This document shows, piece by piece, positions 17,235-25,112 of a DNA stretch of 64,000 nucleotides. The notes below the pieces were generated by a model that was not told the origin of the DNA, did not search any database, and saw only the letters and a list, made by a program, of their open reading frames with translations. The DNA is taken from positions 770,559-834,558 of the forward strand of contig NZ_BMTN01000002.1 of NCBI RefSeq assembly GCF_014649695.1. The letters are read 5' to 3'. The translations under genes and the position numbers were made by a program. The stretch comes from Streptomyces kurssanovii (lineage in GTDB: Bacteria > Actinomycetota > Actinomycetes > Streptomycetales > Streptomycetaceae). Numbering within the stretch: position 1 is the stretch's first letter; each line of letters opens with the position of its first letter.

Positions 17235-17831
17235 TCAGGCGCGGCTGAGCTCCGCCGCGCCGAAGGACACGTCGAACCGGTCGCACCAGATGGTCACGCT
17301 GCTGTAGCGGGCCGGGTCGATGCCCTCGGGCAGGGCGTAGTTCTGGTCGCCCTTGTTCCCCTTGAGCTTGCCGAGGCTCACGTAGGCCCCGTCGTCGAAG
17401 ACGTGCCAGCCGGCCCGTCCTTCCTTGACCGGGGCGTCGGTCAACCAGACGTGCAGGTCCGGGCCGTTGCTCGTGTCCAGGTTCTCCAGCCGGACGGTGT
17501 GGGTACCGTCGGGCAGCCGGAGGAGCCGCACGGTGCCGGACGTCTCGTGCTCGTGGCTGATCAGCTCGCCGGCCGCCAGCTTCGCCGGCCCGGCCGGTGC
17601 CGACGGCGACGAGGACGCCGCCGGCCCGCTCGACGCGGGGGACGGCGACTCTGCGGCCCCGCCCGACGGAGCGGCGCCGACCGACGTCCCCGGCAACGCC
17701 TCCTGCACCGTCTCGTCCTGCCAGATCTTCCACGGCTGGAACCAGTACAGCCCCACGACGGCCGCCACCACGAACACGACCACCACCGCGACACCGGCCG
17801 GCCTGCTGAGTACCGAGCGCATGCGTCCCAT
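17235..17831 (-). CDS. Membrane-anchored DM13-domain protein
   Basis: A 198-residue protein. One N-terminal membrane helix (about residues 12-30), an extracytoplasmic Ala/Ser/Pro linker (about 50-85), then a DM13 domain (about 87-196): LAAGELISHEHETSGTV, RLENLDTSNGPDLHVWL and SVTIWCDRFDVSFGAAEL. The domain's single conserved Cys, proposed for the family to take part in redox chemistry, is Cys183. GGAGG lies five bases before ATG 17831. Convergent with the gene at 16658. DM13 proteins are best known from animals but occur in bacteria; no substrate is known. Confidence 0.8.
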   Translation of the reverse strand: MGRMRSVLSRPAGVAVVVVFVVAAVVGLYWFQPWKIWQDETVQEALPGTSVGAAPSGGAAESPSPASSGPAASSSPSAPAGPAKLAAGELISHEHETSGTVRLLRLPDGTHTVRLENLDTSNGPDLHVWLTDAPVKEGRAGWHVFDDGAYVSLGKLKGNKGDQNYALPEGIDPARYSSVTIWCDRFDVSFGAAELSRA

Positions 17832-18099
17832 CCCCGCCTCCTAGAACAGCTGTTACAGACTTCTCATTCAACGAGATCCCGCACGGCTACGGCGCCGGGA
17901 AGTTGTGACGGTTCCCTTACGCCGGCGCGCAGCGGCGTGTACGGCAGGCCGCTCTGCTGACCGGCCGCCAGTCGTTCGGCCCGCTCGGCGCCCCGCGTCC
18001 TGCCACGGACGGAGCCGCGCCACGTCGCGAGGCGTGCCGGGGCGGGCGCTCCGGCGACTGGCATCATCGGCATCCAGCCGACCACTGGAGTTCGCCGCC

Positions 18100-18975
18100 A
18101 TGCCACTGCCGCGCATCGGAGTCGTCATCGTGACCATGGGCACGCGACCGCGTGAACTGGACGCACTGATCGCATCGGTGGGCGCACAGGACGTTCCCGC
18201 GACGCGGATCGTGCTGGTGGGCAACGCGACGCCGCTCACCGATGTGTCGGCCGAGGTGACCAAGATCCCGCTGGAGGAGAACCTGGGCTGCCCCGGCGGG
18301 CGTAACGTCGGGCTGCGGGCCCTGCTCGACGCGGGTGACGTGGACGTCATCGTCGAACTCGACGACGACGGGCTGCTCATCACCGACGACGTTTTCCGCA
18401 AGGTGGGGCAGCTCTACGCGGCGGATCCGGCGCTCGGGATCGTGTCCTTCCGGGTCGCCGACGAACTCGGCGAGACGCAGCGACGGCACGTGCCGCGGCT
18501 GCGGGCCGGTGACCCCATGCGACGCGGGCCGGTGACCGCGTTCCTCGGAGGCGGTCATGCCCTGTCGGCGCCGATGCTCGCCGAGATCGGCACCTGGCCG
18601 GGGCACTTCTTCTTCTGCCACGAGGAGACGGACCTCGCCTGGCGAGCCCTGGACGCGGGCTGGAAGATCCTCTACGAACCCGACCTCGTCCTGCAGCACC
18701 CCAGGACCTCCCCGGCCAGGCACGCGGTGTACCACCGCTTCACCGCCCGCAACCGGGTCTGGCTCGCGAGGCGCCGGCTCCCCCTCCCCCTGGTGCCGGT
18801 CTACCTGGGCGTGTGGATCCTGCTCCACCTGGCGCGCACCCGTTCCGTCTCCGGGCTGAGCGCCTGGGGTGCCGGGCTGCTGGAGGGGGTGCGCACACCG
18901 TGCGGCGGTCGTCGGCCGATGAAGTGGCGCACGGTGTGGCACATGACCCGACTCGGCCGGCCTCCGGTCATCTAG
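18100..18975 (+). CDS. Family 2 glycosyltransferase
   Basis: A 291-residue GT-A fold transferase. Nucleotide-sugar site elements are visible: IGVVIVTMGTRPRELDALIASV at the start, GGRNVGLRAL, and the DxD-like VELDDDGLL; the acceptor region has FFFCHEETDLAWRALDAGW, typical of rhamnosyl- and related transferases. C-terminal hydrophobic stretch LPLVPVYLGVWILLHLA may associate with the membrane. ATG 18100 has GGAG nine bases upstream. Alone on its strand, so the glycan it builds cannot be told. Confidence 0.88.
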   Translation: MPLPRIGVVIVTMGTRPRELDALIASVGAQDVPATRIVLVGNATPLTDVSAEVTKIPLEENLGCPGGRNVGLRALLDAGDVDVIVELDDDGLLITDDVFRKVGQLYAADPALGIVSFRVADELGETQRRHVPRLRAGDPMRRGPVTAFLGGGHALSAPMLAEIGTWPGHFFFCHEETDLAWRALDAGWKILYEPDLVLQHPRTSPARHAVYHRFTARNRVWLARRRLPLPLVPVYLGVWILLHLARTRSVSGLSAWGAGLLEGVRTPCGGRRPMKWRTVWHMTRLGRPPVI

Positions 18976-19085
18976 CCCGCCCCCGTCAGCCGCCCGCCTC
19001 CGGTCGTCCCGGCCGGCAACCAGCCACTCCGGTCCTCCGGCCCCCGACAGCCGGCGCCTCCGGAGAGGTCCCACGGAGGGGGCCG

Positions 19086-19667
19086 CTACGGCCGCCGCCA
19101 TCCCGGGTCGCGGCCGATCAGGGCCAGCAGGCGGTCGAGGTCGGACGCCCCGGCGCCGCCTTCGGGCAGCGGGAACTCCTCGCCGAAGGCGCCCATCTTG
19201 CGGCCGGTGGGGGCGAGCTCCTCGCAGGACCGGAACACCTCGGCGACGACGACAGGGTCGGGCGTGTACTCCTGTCCGGTGGCGCGGGCGAGGTCCCAGG
19301 CGTGCACGGTGAGGTCGTCGAGGGCCATCCGGCCGACGGTGCCGGCCGGCAGCCCCATCGCGCCCGACGTGCCCTCCTCGGCGCCGGGCTCCGCCCATGC
19401 CTTCACCAGTGCGGCCGTCTCCTTCTCGAAGGCGGCACGCCAATCGCCGTGTCCGACGTAGTCCGGTGTGACGGAGAAGTCCGCATCCTTCTTCGCGGCC
19501 AGGGCCTGGAAGTTGACCATGACCTGGAACAGGTGGTTCGCGAGGCCGCGCACGTCGTACTCGGCGCACGGGGTGGGGAGGCCGAGCTGTTCGTCGGTGA
19601 TGCCGCACACCACCGGAACGGAGCGTTCTGCGGCCGCTGCGAGCAGTTCACTGAGGGGTTTCGTCAT
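19086..19667 (-). CDS. TIGR03086-type DinB/mycothiol-dependent family protein
   Basis: A 193-residue protein of the actinobacterial DinB-like, maleylpyruvate isomerase N-terminal group: VPVVCGITDEQLGLPTPCAEYDVRGLANHLFQVMVNFQALA carries the typical PTPC..DVR..NHL pattern (His as a metal ligand), and MALDDLTVHAWDLARATGQ holds the later His/Asp pair. Such proteins are thought to be metal- and mycothiol-dependent transferases; the substrate here is unknown. Divergent from the AraC-type regulator, 74 bp apart. Confidence 0.85.
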   Translation of the reverse strand: MTKPLSELLAAAAERSVPVVCGITDEQLGLPTPCAEYDVRGLANHLFQVMVNFQALAAKKDADFSVTPDYVGHGDWRAAFEKETAALVKAWAEPGAEEGTSGAMGLPAGTVGRMALDDLTVHAWDLARATGQEYTPDPVVVAEVFRSCEELAPTGRKMGAFGEEFPLPEGGAGASDLDRLLALIGRDPGWRRP

Positions 19668-19729
19668 GGGCTCACGGTAGGCACCGTCACCATGGCCGCG
19701 TATTGAAGAAACGCGACACCCGGCGGTCC

Positions 19730-19735
19730 TAGGAT
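19730..19735 (+). promoter_or_regulatory. Candidate -10 element for a leaderless transcript
   Basis: TAGGAT ends six bases before ATG 19742 of the AraC-type gene. This spacing puts the expected transcription start at or next to the A of the start codon, the pattern of leaderless Streptomyces genes. No convincing -35 is seen at 17-18 bp. Confidence 0.4.
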
Positions 19736-19741
19736 CGGAGG

Positions 19742-20617
19742 ATGACCGGTCCGCGACGCGACACGAGAGGCATCGTGGAGGCCCGCGAACTGTTCGCGCG
19801 GGTCCGCTTCCGGCGGCGCGAGCCCGCCCCCGCCCTGCGCCCGTATCTCGAGCACTACTGGCTGATCGACTGGGACCTGGCCGAGCCGTACGCCTCCCAT
19901 GTGGTTCCCCACCCGTCGGTCAACGTGGTCTTCGAGCGGTACGACGACGAGCCTTCCCACGCCGAGGTCGCCGGCATCGGGCTGGAGCTGTTCACACACA
20001 AGCTGTCAGGGCGTGGCCGGGTCTGCGGGGTGCAGTTCCGGCCCGGCGGCTTCCGGCCGTTCGCGCCGGACCGGCCGGTGTCGGACTGGACAGGGCAACG
20101 GCTGCCGCTCGGTGACGTACTGCTGCCGGGCCGGGACGAGGAAACACTGCGCACCGCCGCGCACTCCGTCGTGGACCCGGATGACGAGGACGCCAGGGTG
20201 GCCGCGATGGACACCTTCCTGCTCGGGCTCGACCCGCGGCCGGACCCTCGGGCGGAACACGCCATGGAGCTCGTCGAGCGGGTCCGTACCGACCGTTCCA
20301 TGCGGCGCGTGTCCCAACTCGCCGAGGCGGCGGGCCTGTCGGCCCGGTCCCTGCAGCGCCTCTTCGCCGGCTGGGTGGGCGTGGGGCCCAAGTGGGTCAT
20401 CCTGCGCTACCGCATCCACGAGGCGCTGGAGCGCGCGGAGCAGGCCGACGAACAGACCGGCGGGCCCACCGGCGCGGCGGCGGGCCGACCGGCCGGCGGT
20501 GTCGACTGGGCCGCGCTCGCCGACGACCTGGGTTACAGCGACCAGGCCCATCTCGTAAGGGACTTCACGGCGACGGTCGGCGTCCCCCCGTCGGCGTACA
20601 CAAGGGCAGCGCGGTAG
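19742..20617 (+). CDS. AraC-family transcriptional regulator
   Basis: A 291-residue regulator. N-terminal sensing half begins about residue 25 (REPAPALRPYLEHYWLIDWDL, a DUF6597-like pattern); C-terminal AraC DNA-binding domain has the first helix-turn-helix in MRRVSQLAEAAGLSARSLQRLFAGWVGVGPKWVILRYRIHEA and the second around VDWAALADDLGYSDQAHLVRDFTATVGVPPSAY. An Ala/Gly-rich insert of about 20 residues separates the two. Target genes unknown; the divergent TIGR03086 gene is the nearest candidate. Confidence 0.88.
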   Translation: MTGPRRDTRGIVEARELFARVRFRRREPAPALRPYLEHYWLIDWDLAEPYASHVVPHPSVNVVFERYDDEPSHAEVAGIGLELFTHKLSGRGRVCGVQFRPGGFRPFAPDRPVSDWTGQRLPLGDVLLPGRDEETLRTAAHSVVDPDDEDARVAAMDTFLLGLDPRPDPRAEHAMELVERVRTDRSMRRVSQLAEAAGLSARSLQRLFAGWVGVGPKWVILRYRIHEALERAEQADEQTGGPTGAAAGRPAGGVDWAALADDLGYSDQAHLVRDFTATVGVPPSAYTRAAR

Positions 20618-20650
20618 CCGCACGACCGGGCCGCTGTCGTACCCGGGCCC

Positions 20651-20656
20651 TACAGT
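20651..20656 (+). promoter_or_regulatory. Candidate -10 element for a leaderless transcript
   Basis: TACAGT ends six bases before ATG 20663 of the acetyltransferase gene, and no ribosome binding site precedes that ATG. The arrangement predicts a leaderless mRNA. Confidence 0.4.
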
Positions 20657-20662
20657 GCGGAC

Positions 20663-21205
20663 ATGGACGGCACCGCGATCCCGGTACGAATCGAGCCCTG
20701 GTCCGAGGACGACCTCGGTCTGCTCCGCGCGGCGAACGCCCCCGAGCTGATGGACCATCTCGGCGGCCCGGAGACGGAGGAGCAGCTCCTCAACCGCCAT
20801 CGGCGGTACGTCGACCTGAGCGCCGACCGCACCGGGCGCGGCCGGATGTTCCGCATAGTCCTGGAGACCGGCGGGCGGGACGGCGGGGAGGCCGCGGGCA
20901 CGGTCGGGTTCTGGGAGCAGACCTGGGAGGACGAGCAGGTCTACGAGACGGGCTGGAGCGTGCTCCCCGCGTTCCAGGGCCTCGGGATCGCGACGGCGGG
21001 CACGCTGGCGGTCGTCGAGGCGGCGCGGGCGGAGGGCAAGCACCGGTTCCTGCATGCCTTCCCGTCCGTCTCCAACGGTCCGTCGAACGCGGTGTGCAGG
21101 AAAGCGGGCTTCTCTCTCGTCGGCGAGTGCGACTTCGAGTACCCGCCCGGCAATCTGCTGCGCAGCAACGACTGGTGCCTCGACCTGGGGCCGACGGGCG
21201 GGTGA
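20663..21205 (+). CDS. GNAT-family N-acetyltransferase
   Basis: A 180-residue acetyltransferase of the RimJ/RimL-like group. The acetyl-CoA binding region is GWSVLPAFQGLGIATAGTLAVVEAAR (Q-x-x-G-x-G/A pattern), preceded by EAAGTVGFWEQTWEDEQVYETGWSV and followed by NAVCRKAGFSLVGECDFEYP, the conserved substrate strand. Substrate not predictable. Good stand-alone gene downstream of the AraC regulator, 45 bp away. Confidence 0.88.
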   Translation: MDGTAIPVRIEPWSEDDLGLLRAANAPELMDHLGGPETEEQLLNRHRRYVDLSADRTGRGRMFRIVLETGGRDGGEAAGTVGFWEQTWEDEQVYETGWSVLPAFQGLGIATAGTLAVVEAARAEGKHRFLHAFPSVSNGPSNAVCRKAGFSLVGECDFEYPPGNLLRSNDWCLDLGPTGG

Positions 21206-21293
21206 GCCGGCGAGACCGGTGCGGCCCGGCCCGTGAGGCACGGCCGGGGAAAGCGCTGGCCGCTCCACCGCGGCCTTTGACATGCTGGGCGCT

Positions 21294-22019
21294 GTGAACG
21301 GACCGGAGATCACCATCGACGTCGCCCCCGAGCTGCGTCTTTTCGTCCCGTCGGACTACCGCCGCGGCCGTACGGCCCTGACCACCGACGGCTCCTCGAC
21401 GCTCGGCCATGTCGTGGAATCCCTGGGCGTGCCGCTCACGGAGGCGGGCCGGCTGATGGTCGACGGCCGGCAGGTCCCCACCTCCCACATCCCGGGCGCG
21501 GGAGAGCACGTCGAGGTGCACGGCGTGGACCGCCCGCAGCAGGTGCCCGGCGCCCCGCTGCGCTTCCTCCTCGACGTCCATCTCGGCACACTGGCCCGGC
21601 GGCTCCGTCTGCTCGGCGTCGACGCGGCGTACGAGAACGAGGACATCGGCGACCCGGCCCTCGCCACGCTGTCCGCCAAGGAGCGGCGGGTGCTGCTCTC
21701 GCGCGACCGGGGGCTGCTGCGCCGCCGTGAGATCTGGGCCGGGGCGTATGTGTACAGCGACAAGCCCGACGATCAACTGCGGGACGTGCTCCAGCGTTTC
21801 GCCCCCACGCTCGCGCCGTGGACGCGCTGCACGGCCTGCAACGGCCCGCTGAAGGAGGCCGACAAGGACTCCGTCCAGGAACAGCTTCAGCACGGCACGC
21901 AGCGCACGTACGACGTCTTCGCCCAGTGCACGGCGTGCGGCCGGGTGTACTGGCGCGGCGCCCACCACGCCCGCCTCGAGGCGATCGTCACGGACGCGCT
22001 GCGCACTTCGGGCGCGTAG
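21294..22019 (+). CDS. Mut7-C RNase-domain protein
   Basis: A 241-residue protein with an N-terminal ubiquitin-like (Mut7-C ub) part of about 80 residues (ITIDVAPELRLFVPSDYRRG, ...VHGVDRPQ) and a C-terminal Mut7-C PIN-like RNase domain: FLLDVHLGTLARRLRLLGVDAAYEN (catalytic Asp), LLSRDRGLLRR, then a zinc-ribbon pair CTACN and CTACGRVYWRGAHHARL. GTG 21294 begins the conserved part; ATG 21282 is an alternative. Found widely in actinobacteria, and thought to act in RNA decay or quality control. No operon partner is evident. Confidence 0.87.
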   Translation: MNGPEITIDVAPELRLFVPSDYRRGRTALTTDGSSTLGHVVESLGVPLTEAGRLMVDGRQVPTSHIPGAGEHVEVHGVDRPQQVPGAPLRFLLDVHLGTLARRLRLLGVDAAYENEDIGDPALATLSAKERRVLLSRDRGLLRRREIWAGAYVYSDKPDDQLRDVLQRFAPTLAPWTRCTACNGPLKEADKDSVQEQLQHGTQRTYDVFAQCTACGRVYWRGAHHARLEAIVTDALRTSGA

Positions 22020-22052
22020 GCCCGGCCGGCTTCGAAGGAGGACCGGCCGGCT

Positions 22053-22760
22053 TCAGGGCCGCCCCTGCGTCGCCCGCGCGGTCTGCGCCGTCGGCGGTGT
22101 TCCCGGCCCCGCGTCCGGCACGGCCTCCTCGCCCGCTTCCTGTCCCGCCCCCTGTCCCGCTTCCGACCGCGATTGCGGCCTCGCTTCCGTGCACGGCTCC
22201 GTGAGATAGCGCTGCACGGTCGGGGCGAGCCAGCTGACGACCTCGTCGCGGGGCATCTCCACGGCGGGCGGGAACCTCAGCACGTACCGGGCCATCGCCA
22301 TGCCGAGTATCTGGGAGGAGATGAGCGCCGCGCGGCGGGGGGCCTCCGCGGGATCGGGGCACAGGGCCAGGGCGACGGGGCCCAGCTGGTCGCGGAAGAT
22401 CGCGCGGGCGCGCTCCGCGGCCGCCTCGTTCGTGACGGCCGCGCGCAGCAGCGCCGTCAGGACCTCGTCCTGCTCCCAGCGGTCGAGGAAGTGCGTGACG
22501 AGCACCGCTCCCGCATGCCGGGCGGGGAGCGCGCCCAGCTCCGGCAGCCGCAGGTCGAACTCGGAGGCGGCCGCGAAGAGTCCCTCCTTGTTGCCGTAGT
22601 AGCGCATCACCATCGAGGGGTCGATCCCCGCGTCACGGGCGATCGCGCGGATCGTCGCCCGCTCGTACCCGTCGGCGGCGAAACGTTCGCGGGCGGCTTC
22701 GAGGATCGCGGCCTTGGTCGCGTCCGACCGGCGAGGTGCGCCGGGTGCTTCCGTCATCAT
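22053..22760 (-). CDS. TetR-family repressor, divergent from the monooxygenase
   Basis: A 235-residue regulator. The TetR helix-turn-helix is residues about 12-58 (AAILEAARERFAADGYERATIRAIARDAGIDPSMVMRYYGNKEGLF); the rest is the ligand-binding domain and a 45-residue Glu/Ala/Gly/Pro tail. ATG 22760 and ATG 22757 are adjacent. The first operator-like unit (22762-22775) abuts the start codon, so the protein is very likely to control its own gene and the divergent flavin monooxygenase. Inducer unknown, probably the aromatic substrate of the enzyme. Confidence 0.9.
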   Translation of the reverse strand: MMTEAPGAPRRSDATKAAILEAARERFAADGYERATIRAIARDAGIDPSMVMRYYGNKEGLFAAASEFDLRLPELGALPARHAGAVLVTHFLDRWEQDEVLTALLRAAVTNEAAAERARAIFRDQLGPVALALCPDPAEAPRRAALISSQILGMAMARYVLRFPPAVEMPRDEVVSWLAPTVQRYLTEPCTEARPQSRSEAGQGAGQEAGEEAVPDAGPGTPPTAQTARATQGRP

Positions 22761-22761
22761 G

Positions 22762-22859
22762 CCAACGACTGTAGGCCAACGGGTGTTGACAAGCCAGAGC
22801 CGGGGTTTCTAAAGTTGCCAACAAGCGTTGACCAACACATGTTGGCCTACGAGCGTTGA
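22762..22859. promoter_or_regulatory. Tandem 14-bp operator array between TetR and monooxygenase genes
   Basis: Five inverted-repeat units with the pattern CCAAC-N4-GTTGA occur in one 14-bp register: 22762-22775 (CCAACGACTGTAGG), 22776-22789 (CCAACGGGTGTTGA), 22818-22831 (CCAACAAGCGTTGA), 22832-22845 (CCAACACATGTTGG) and 22846-22859 (CCTACGAGCGTTGA). A 28-bp gap (two units) separates the pair from the trio, so all share phase. The pair overlaps the -35 region of a candidate plus-strand promoter, and the trio covers the region after its -10. These are probably binding sites for the TetR protein encoded at 22053. Confidence 0.75.
22786..22815 (+). promoter_or_regulatory. Candidate promoter of the flavin monooxygenase gene
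   Basis: TTGACA (22786-22791), a perfect -35 consensus, is followed after 18 bases by TAAAGT (22810-22815). The -35 overlaps the second operator unit, and the third unit begins three bases after the -10. A repressor bound there would block polymerase. Leader to ATG 22902 is about 80 bases. Confidence 0.55.
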
Positions 22860-22901
22860 CCATCGGCGCAGCCCTTCGGGCGCCCGGACCAGGAGGCAGC
22901 C

Positions 22902-24407
22902 ATGACCGGCAGGCCCAGCACCGGAAGCACGAGCGTTCACCGCACCACGCCGCAGACCACTCCGGCCGCCGAGCCCGCGCCCGCCCAGCCCGGCGCGGGG
23001 TTCGACACCGATGTACTGGTCGTAGGGGCGGGCCCCACCGGAATGCTGCTCGCCGGTGACCTTGCCGCCGCGGGCGTCGGCGTCACACTCCTCGAGCGCC
23101 GCCCCCACGAGAGAAGCAACATCACCCGCGCCTTCGGCGTGCACGCACGCACCCTGGAGCTGCTCGACGCCCGCGGCCTCGCCGACGAGCTGGTCCGCCA
23201 CGGCACCCCCATCACCGGCCTCAGGCTGTTCCGGCGCCTGTCCCTCGACCTGTCCCGGCTCCCCTCCCGCTTCCCGTTCCTCCTCATCACCCCGCAGTAC
23301 GAGGTGGAGAAGCTTCTGGAGCGCCGCGCCCTGGCCGCCGGCGTCGACTTCCGGTACGGGACGGAGCTCACGGGCCTGGAGCTCTCCGGCTCCTCCGTCA
23401 TCGCGCGGGTCACGGACCCGACCGGCACGCGGACCACTCTGCGCGCGCGCTACGTGGTCGGCACCGACGGCGTGCGCAGCGCCGTGCGCGAGGCCATCGG
23501 CCTGCCCTTCCCCGGTGTTTCGGTGATCAGGTCCATCGTGCTCGCCGATGTGAAGCTCACCGAGGAGCCCCCCGGACTCCTCAGGGTCAACGGCGTGGGT
23601 GACGCCTTCGCCTTCATCGCCCCCTTCGGCGACGGCTGGTACCGCGTCATGGGCTGGAACCGCGGCCGTCAGGTGGCCGACGACGAGCCCGTCGGCCTCG
23701 ACGAGGTCCGCGACATCGCCCGCCGCGCCCTCGGGACCGACTTCGGGATGCACGATGCCCGCTGGATCTCCCGTTTCCACAGCGATGAGCGTCAGGCGCC
23801 GTCCTACCGCAAGGGCCGCGTGTTCCTCGCCGGCGACGCCGCGCACGTCCACTCCCCCGCCGGCGGCCAGGGTATGAACACCGGCCTCCAGGACGCGGCG
23901 AACCTCTCGTGGAAGCTCGCCTCCGTCGTCCTGGGCCGTGCCCCCGACCCCGAAACCCTGCTCGACAGCTACGAGTCGGAGCGCCATCCGGTCGGCGCGG
24001 CGGTGCTGCGCAGCAGCGGCGCCATCGTGCGCCTCGCCATGGCCCGCACCCCGTTCCAGCGCGCGGCACGCTCACTGGCCGCCGCGTTCCTGAGCGCCGT
24101 CCGCCCCGCCTCCGCCAAAGCGATGGGCATGATCTCCGGCATCGGCATCTCCTACGGCGCACCACGCGGTGCCCACCGCCTCATCGGACGGCGCGCACCC
24201 GACCTGCGACTCGCGGAGGGCCGGCTCTACGAACTGCTCCGCGAGGGCGAGTTCGTCCTCGTGAGCGCTCCCGGCAGCGAGCCCGACGTCCCGCCCGCCC
24301 CCGGCCGTGTCATACGGGCCCACTGGACGACGGACCGGCGCACCGCGCTCCTCGTCCGCCCCGACGGCTACATCGCCTGGGCGTCGGGAGCCGGCACACC
24401 GCGATAA
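22902..24407 (+). CDS. FAD-dependent aromatic monooxygenase
   Basis: A 501-residue class A flavoprotein hydroxylase of the phenol hydroxylase/rifampicin monooxygenase type. FAD site VLVVGAGPTGMLLAGDLA (about residues 37-54), the DG motif VVGTDGVRSAVREAIG, and the second FAD motif VFLAGDAAHVHSPAGGQGMNTGLQDAANLSWKLA are all intact. It is shorter than phenol hydroxylases with a full thioredoxin-like tail, yet keeps the C-terminal region ending PDGYIAWASG that is common in polyketide hydroxylases. GGAGG precedes ATG 22902. Control by the divergent TetR protein suggests induction by an aromatic compound or drug. Confidence 0.9.
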   Translation: MTGRPSTGSTSVHRTTPQTTPAAEPAPAQPGAGFDTDVLVVGAGPTGMLLAGDLAAAGVGVTLLERRPHERSNITRAFGVHARTLELLDARGLADELVRHGTPITGLRLFRRLSLDLSRLPSRFPFLLITPQYEVEKLLERRALAAGVDFRYGTELTGLELSGSSVIARVTDPTGTRTTLRARYVVGTDGVRSAVREAIGLPFPGVSVIRSIVLADVKLTEEPPGLLRVNGVGDAFAFIAPFGDGWYRVMGWNRGRQVADDEPVGLDEVRDIARRALGTDFGMHDARWISRFHSDERQAPSYRKGRVFLAGDAAHVHSPAGGQGMNTGLQDAANLSWKLASVVLGRAPDPETLLDSYESERHPVGAAVLRSSGAIVRLAMARTPFQRAARSLAAAFLSAVRPASAKAMGMISGIGISYGAPRGAHRLIGRRAPDLRLAEGRLYELLREGEFVLVSAPGSEPDVPPAPGRVIRAHWTTDRRTALLVRPDGYIAWASGAGTPR

Positions 24408-24430
24408 CCCGGCAGGCCGGGGGCCGGCCT

Positions 24431-24991
24431 TCAGAAGACGTACGGGTCCCCGGTGGCCGGGACCAGCACCCGATGCTCGTCGTTCACCGGGTTCCGGTCG
24501 CTCGCCCCGCCGTTCCACGCGGTGGCGATGTCCAGCACGACCTCGTGCGGACTGCCGGCCGCGCCCAGTTCCAGGCCGAGAGTCCGGCCCAGCCCGTCCG
24601 TGGGGAGGGCGCCTGTCGCGCACAGCAGCTCCCGCTCGGCGGCCCGCAGGCATCCGCGCGGCAGGTTCGGCGTACCGGCAGGCGGCACGGACAGGGTGAG
24701 CCGCACGGTCACCCCGGCGAGGGCGGAGGGACCGTGGTTCAGCGTCGTCACAGAGATCGCGATCCGCCCGTCGGTCAGCGAGACCCGGCCGTGGTGCGCC
24801 ACATCGGCCTCCGGCGCGACGCCCAGGACGTACCCGCCGTCCACGCCCTCGCCCTCGCCCACAGCGTCGACGCCCTCGGCGTTCCCACCACCCACACCGC
24901 CGCCGTCGACGCCGGCGCTCGCCGCCCCCGCACCGATCAGCAGCAGTACTGCCGCGGCCCCCGCCGAAAGGGCCCTTCGCATCGCATACAT
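24431..24991 (-). CDS. Exported protein with a DUF11-like beta domain
   Basis: A 186-residue protein. Signal peptide with hydrophobic core AAAVLLLIGAGAASA, a Gly-rich stretch after it, then a beta-sandwich-like part resembling DUF11/CARDB repeats (IAISVTTLNHGPSALAGVTVRLTLSVPPAG) and a Cys pair (GCLRAAERELLCATG). ATG 24991 was chosen; ATG 24982 is equally placed for a signal peptide. Function unknown, possibly surface adhesion or scaffolding. Convergent with the monooxygenase gene. Confidence 0.68.
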   Translation of the reverse strand: MYAMRRALSAGAAAVLLLIGAGAASAGVDGGGVGGGNAEGVDAVGEGEGVDGGYVLGVAPEADVAHHGRVSLTDGRIAISVTTLNHGPSALAGVTVRLTLSVPPAGTPNLPRGCLRAAERELLCATGALPTDGLGRTLGLELGAAGSPHEVVLDIATAWNGGASDRNPVNDEHRVLVPATGDPYVF

Positions 24992-25112
24992 GAGCCAGAA
25001 GATACCTATTGCCCGAAAATATGGGCGATTGCCCGGGAACTCCGGCGCGTCCTGCCGATTTATTCTGGCGGCGTCGCGATCACCATCGATCACACGCGCG
25101 AGGAGCTACGAC

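Noticed and set aside
18064-19608. 514-residue minus-strand frame opposite the glycosyltransferase
   Set aside because: Composition is that of an antisense shadow (Arg/Gly/His-rich); GT2 motifs and its ribosome site are on the plus strand.
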